In this document: positions 43,611 to 43,919 of the stretch, piece by piece
How positions within the stretch are numbered: the stretch's first letter is position 1
How the letters are laid out: each line of letters opens with the position of its first letter
Assembly (NCBI RefSeq): GCF_000003815.2
Contig: NW_023365755.1
Span: 1-43,919 of the forward strand
From: Branchiostoma floridae
Taxonomy: Eukaryota > Chordata > Leptocardii > Amphioxiformes > Branchiostomatidae
Length of the DNA: 43,919 bases
Direction of reading: 5' to 3'
Translations under genes and position numbers: made by a program
Notes under the pieces: generated by a model
What the model was told of the DNA's origin: nothing
The model's database searches: none
What the model saw: only the letters and a program-made list of their open reading frames with translations

Positions 43611-43919
43611 AGGCCTTAGCGGGGGACTTTATGTCCAAACTGGGAGCAAGCCGAGTCGGCCAAGTCGTGAGACGATGGGGTAAAGGTCGACGAAACGAGA
43701 ATGGTACCAGTCGGTTACATTTCTGTCAACAGCATAGCTTATTAGTGGCTCTCAACACTCTATTCCAACATCATCCAAAGCATATCACACCTCTGAGTCC
43801 AGCTTCCGGACGGAAAACAACAAAACTGTGCGAAACCAAATTGACTGTGTTCTCGGACGAATCAGTCAGACGCGTATGGTCACACAGGCCAGAGCGTACC
43901 ATGTCCCACAGACCAACAC
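43611..43919 (+). mobile_element. LINE endonuclease domain, 3' half (runs off the window)
   Basis: Resumes LAGDFMSKLGAS (GDFN motif with Met for Asn), RRWGKGRRNENGTSRLHFCQ and HSLLVA, then frameshifted pieces around TLFQHHPKHIT and RRVWSHRPERT. It continues the endonuclease from 41864-42338 and should lead into the RT beyond 43919. Confidence 0.8.

Overview
The window looks like animal (metazoan) nuclear DNA from a draft assembly, most likely a cephalochordate (amphioxus, Branchiostoma) or a similar repeat-rich invertebrate deuterostome. This is inferred from short introns with GT-AG signals, many decayed non-LTR retrotransposons of several families, fold-back elements, long satellite units and no bacterial-type operons. 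Species was not confirmed by any search. Assembly gaps (runs of N) lie at 3466-3565, 5812-5929, 9509-9609, 27741-28008, 30930-31230, 32135-32284, 33720-34070, 35814-35967, 38411-38510 and 43052-43338. Reading frames crossing them mean nothing.

Layout. (1) 1-7027 is a tandem array of a ~905-bp monomer. Some monomers carry an extra 475-bp segment flanked by GTA, giving a 1383-bp period. (2) 7299-8381 holds the clearest host-type gene remnant: a minus-strand multi-pass membrane protein fragment with phase-0 exons. Its first coding exon is duplicated in a 131-bp tandem repeat. A 33-nt mini-exon is present twice in a 77/81-bp tandem repeat, and the last visible exon has two CAG-to-TAG stops. (3) 8388-26445 is built around a ~2.2-2.9 kb module with no long reading frame. 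It looks like a promoter plus 5' exon of minus-strand transcripts. Copies lie at 8388-10980 and 15597-17805 (near-identical), at 23568-26445 (diverged) and, right end only, at 38519-38730; diverged shards lie at 18379-18520 and 20764-21010. Between the copies lie LINE fragments, a minisatellite with PBX/MEIS-like sites, and a dispersed GC-rich element. (4) 26392-33370 is mostly unique DNA with a possible plus-strand transcription unit: a TISU-type start at 26454 and well-formed splice sites at 31286-32665. No long protein can be assembled from it. (5) 34596-43919 is a transposon graveyard: a TIR element split by a LINE, further LINE fragments in both orientations, and a LINE endonuclease domain split by a ~1.27-kb TIR insertion.

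Little here works together as a pathway. The coherent story is one of genome dynamics: repeated duplication of a 5' regulatory module next to a decaying membrane-protein gene, with at least nine non-LTR retrotransposon fragments and several nested insertions. No intact, confidently functional protein-coding gene is visible in full.
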